6,228 bases of DNA from an uncultured Prevotellaceae bacterium (GTDB lineage Bacteria; Bacteroidota; Bacteroidia; Bacteroidales; Bacteroidaceae): contig CAMPCG010000182.1 in the NCBI GenBank assembly GCA_946644025.1, forward strand, positions 1 to 6,228, written 5' to 3'. The stretch's first letter is position 1; each line of letters starts with the position of its first letter. The notes under the pieces are model-generated. The model did not search any database. It worked only from the letters and a program-made list of their open reading frames with translations, and was not told the origin of the DNA. Of the stretch, positions 3,891 to 6,228 are shown piece after piece. A program made the position numbers and the translations under genes.

Positions 3891-6228
3891 TTACTCTGCG
3901 CCTTTTGCCCTTCTGGCGCGTGCTGCCATTTCGCTGATGACTGAAGCAATGTCGGCCACGTCTACGGTGCCGTCGCCGTTAACGTCGGCGTTAACCGTTG
4001 CTGACGCGCCGGTAGCGGAGGCTCCGGCCATGACATCGATGATAGCCGATATGTCGGCCACGTCTACCTGTCCGTCGCCGTTCACATCGTAGGGGTCGGT
4101 GTCGGCCTCAATGATGCGCAGCGTGCCCGTCTTGTCGGCCAGTGCCGTGGTGTCCCATGCCATTCCGGCGGGCAGCTTGGGCAGGTCGAAGGTGGGTGTG
4201 CCGCGGAAGGAGCTGGAGGCGGTCCAGAGCGTCAGCTCGTCGCCCACGGCTGGTGTGTAGCCGTCGAGCAGGGTCAGTCGCACGGTGCCGTTCACGGTGA
4301 GCGAGGCGGCCTCGAGCTTGGAGTACTTGGCGTTGTCCTGGACGATGAAGTCTACCACTGCGCCGTCGTTGACGATGAGCGACACGGTGCTCTTGATGGT
4401 TCCCGGCGTGGTCTCGTTGGTGAGCGAGCCGCAGGGTTTCAGCGTGGCGCCCTTCTGAAGGATGAGCGTGGTGAACTTTCCCTGTCCGGCAATGCGTCCG
4501 CCGTCCTTTATCGTCGTGGTGTTAGTGCCGTTGACGAAGGTGGCGAGGCTCGACTGGTTGAAGGTCACGGTACCGCCCTCCACGGTGAGTGCGGCGTTGA
4601 GCTTGCCCAGGGTCATCAGCTTCATGGTTCCCGTTCCGCGCTTGGTGAGCTTCGACGCCTGCTTGGCGATGGTCCCGCCGTAGGGGTCTGTGCGCTCTTC
4701 CGTCACGCCTATCTCGGTAGAGAGGGTGAAGTCCTTGTCGTTGCTGCCCAGGATCCACTGTCCCGAGCCTACGAGTGTGCCGCTTCCCGAGACGGTGCCC
4801 ACCTCGACGTCGTTGCCCTCGTTGCTCACGCGCACGTCGGCCTGGACGTTGAGGGTGGCATTGGGCAGTCCGTTCTTGTTGCGGAAGGCCCAGATGGGGT
4901 CATACGACTTCTTGTTCTGACGGTTCTCCTTGTATGCCTTGATGGTTCCGGCAAACTCGCTCCAGTCGCCGTCGTAGTAGCAGCGCACGCCGCCGGTGTA
5001 GACGTTGAACGTTCCCTCGCCGGTGAGTCGCCCGGTGTAGGTGGAGCGGAATCCGCACTTCAGGGTTCCCGTCTTCGACTTGGGCACTACGAAGTTGGCC
5101 GTGTTGTTAATGTTCGTCGACTCGTTGTTGGCTGCGTTGAGCGTTCCGCCCTGGAACTCGACGGTGGCGGGCAGCTGCTCGCGGCCGCTGCTCTCGTTGG
5201 AGACGACCGTTCCGCCCTTGATGACGAGCTGTGCGAAGGTGTTGCCGGCGAGCATCTCCATCGAGCCGGCACCGCTCTTGGTGACGATGGCTCCGGTGCC
5301 CTTGATGCCCTTGTTGAAGATGACGCTCTTTGCCGACGGCACGTCGATGGTGGTCTGTCCCGAGACGTTGAGCTGCTGGTCGGTGATGATGGTTCCGTTG
5401 AGCTGCAGCGTGGCGCCGTCGTTGAGCTTGATGGAGGACTTGGCGTTGCCCAGCGAGCCCCAGTCCTGTCCGGCGTTGTTGGCCAGCATGGTGACGGAGA
5501 CGGTGCCACCGTTGATGGTGGTGTTGCCGGTGTGGTTCCAGTTGTTGAACGTCACCTTTCCTGCGCCGTTCTTCGTGATGGGTCCTCCGCCGACGATGCT
5601 GTCGCCGTTCACGGTGTAGCTCTTCTTCTCATTGTTGAAGGTGACGCTGGCGGGGCTTACGGCTCCCTTAATATTAATAGTGGTGTAGGCGGCCTCGTCG
5701 TTGAACACCACGTCGTCGCCGTTGGCCGAGTAGACGCTCTCGCCGTCGCTGCTGAGGAAGTTGGTCGTGGTGGCCTGCTCCCAGGTGTTGCTGCCGAAGG
5801 CGCCGTTCCAGGTGATGGTGCTGGCGGCACGCATCTCCTCGACGACGAGCAGCAACTGTCCGTTCTCGTGCTTGAGCGTGGTCTTGATGTCGTTGGCCAG
5901 GCCCTCGATGATGAGGTCGGCAAGGTTGCCCGTCACCTTCTCCACCGTGCCGAGGGTGTAGGTGCCGGGGGCGAGGGTGCCGGTGGTGCTGCTGAATTGG
6001 AGCACGGGGGCCTTGTACTTCGGGCCGAAGCTCCAGTCGCGGGTGTCGATGACGAGGGTCGCGGCGTTGAGCTGGTCAAGGGAGGGGGCCTCAGCAGAGG
6101 GGGCCTCAGCGGAGGCAGAGGGACCCTCAGCTGACGCTGAGGGAATAGTGGCAGAGGCGGCGGGGGCGGCAGAGGCGGAGGCAGAGGCGGAAGAGGGGGC
6201 GCAGGCGGGCCGTGCGGGAGGAGGGCGC
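3891..6228 (-). CDS. Beta-helix (PATR-repeat) surface protein with dockerin-like tail, 5' end off window
   Basis: The frame ends at TAA (3893-3891) and stays open to the right edge, giving about 778 visible codons; numbering here starts at the edge. Residues 1-49 are a low-complexity Pro/Ala/Ser/Glu linker with degenerate PSASAEG heptads. Residues about 50-134 lead into the repeat region; ITWNGAFGSNTWEQ (138-151) is a typical first strand. Autotransporter-associated beta-strand repeats follow: KNGAGKVTFNN..TGNTTINGGTVSV (about 219-245), KSGAGSMEML..VIKGGTVV (about 317-342) and KRGTGTMKLM..LTVEGGTVTF (about 529-556). The stretch from about 583 to 705 resembles the end of such beta-helices, with LPAGMAWDTTAL near 685-696. 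The tail (714-778) holds two dockerin-like calcium loops, DVNGDGQVDVAD and DVNGDGTVDVAD, and ends in a basic stretch. No outer-membrane beta-barrel is present. The N-terminal domain, signal peptide and start are outside the window. PATR proteins are sometimes joined to polysaccharide lyases, but nothing catalytic is visible. The 140-nt gap to the next gene contains a separate promoter. Confidence 0.85.
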   Translation of the reverse strand, partial: RPPPARPACAPSSASASASAAPAASATIPSASAEGPSASAEAPSAEAPSLDQLNAATLVIDTRDWSFGPKYKAPVLQFSSTTGTLAPGTYTLGTVEKVTGNLADLIIEGLANDIKTTLKHENGQLLLVVEEMRAASTITWNGAFGSNTWEQATTTNFLSSDGESVYSANGDDVVFNDEAAYTTINIKGAVSPASVTFNNEKKSYTVNGDSIVGGGPITKNGAGKVTFNNWNHTGNTTINGGTVSVTMLANNAGQDWGSLGNAKSSIKLNDGATLQLNGTIITDQQLNVSGQTTIDVPSAKSVIFNKGIKGTGAIVTKSGAGSMEMLAGNTFAQLVIKGGTVVSNESSGREQLPATVEFQGGTLNAANNESTNINNTANFVVPKSKTGTLKCGFRSTYTGRLTGEGTFNVYTGGVRCYYDGDWSEFAGTIKAYKENRQNKKSYDPIWAFRNKNGLPNATLNVQADVRVSNEGNDVEVGTVSGSGTLVGSGQWILGSNDKDFTLSTEIGVTEERTDPYGGTIAKQASKLTKRGTGTMKLMTLGKLNAALTVEGGTVTFNQSSLATFVNGTNTTTIKDGGRIAGQGKFTTLILQKGATLKPCGSLTNETTPGTIKSTVSLIVNDGAVVDFIVQDNAKYSKLEAASLTVNGTVRLTLLDGYTPAVGDELTLWTASSSFRGTPTFDLPKLPAGMAWDTTALADKTGTLRIIEADTDPYDVNGDGQVDVADISAIIDVMAGASATGASATVNADVNGDGTVDVADIASVISEMAARARRAKGAE
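3949..4064 (-). repeat. Paired dockerin-like repeat coding units of the beta-helix gene
   Basis: The 14-mer ATGTCGGCCACGTC occurs at 3949-3962 and 4051-4064 on the plus strand, 102 bp apart, encoding DVADI in each calcium loop. The spacer between the loops is Ala/Ser/Thr-rich (AGASATGASATVNA) and longer than in the neighbouring gene's tail. Confidence 0.8.
6081..6227 (-). repeat. Low-complexity linker-coding repeat (PSASAEx heptads, Ser-Ala runs)
   Basis: In the frame of the beta-helix gene this stretch encodes, from the edge, a Pro/Ala/Arg-rich part, then Ser-Ala alternations, then imperfect heptads PSASAEG, PSASAEA and a shortened PSAEA. The DNA shows matching degenerate units of about 15-21 bp (GGGCCTCAGC-like) and GAGGCG-rich simple sequence. 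It most likely links an unseen N-terminal domain to the beta-helix. Confidence 0.7.

Noticed and set aside
6003..6005. GTG as start codon of the beta-helix gene
   Set aside because: The frame is open for 74 more codons to the window edge with linker-like protein sequence, and no signal peptide follows the GTG.
5532..6134. 200-residue plus-strand ORF opposite the beta-helix gene
   Set aside because: Val/Gly/Ala-rich shadow of a GC-rich coding strand; no recognisable fold or start signals.

Overview
The window reads as a piece of a Bacteroidales chromosome, most likely Prevotella or a close relative (inference). Three signs point there: a textbook Bacteroidetes promoter (TATCTTTG with an upstream TTG at 20 nt spacing), AT-rich leaders without a Shine-Dalgarno, and large secreted multidomain proteins ending in dockerin-like DxNxDG repeats next to a four-helix-bundle gene of the 23S-rRNA-intervening-sequence (S23/IVP) superfamily. 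All real genes are on the minus strand, so the window reads right to left.

Right part (6228 to 3891): the 3' portion of a large surface or secreted protein. The reading frame is open through the right edge. It shows an Ala/Ser/Pro/Glu linker with degenerate heptads, then a long beta-helix built from autotransporter-associated beta-strand (PATR-type) repeats, then a two-repeat dockerin-like tail. Its N-terminus, and any catalytic domain, lies outside the window.

Middle (3890 to 3751): a short AT-rich gap with the promoter of the next gene. Then 3750 to 760: a complete 996-residue exported protein with a signal peptide, three beta-sandwich (carbohydrate-binding-like) modules separated by helical segments, and the same kind of dockerin-like tail. 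A strong 13-bp perfect hairpin at 706-737 follows its stop codon and should end transcription.

Left part (692 to 1): a four-helix-bundle gene with a suffix domain, running off the left edge with no stop. It is missed by simple ORF calling because it is open. The gene sits between two arrays of the same 9-bp unit, GTGGGTNNN, in inverted orientation: one forms its whole untranslated leader (630-692), the other is inside the coding sequence (1-54) and encodes a Gly/Ser/Tyr/Pro tail. This symmetric arrangement is the most unusual thing in the window and may mark the ends of an uncharacterised element or an RNA whose two ends can pair.

The two large genes plausibly belong together as exported glycan- or surface-interacting proteins sharing a C-terminal calcium-binding module. 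The four-helix-bundle unit looks independent of them.
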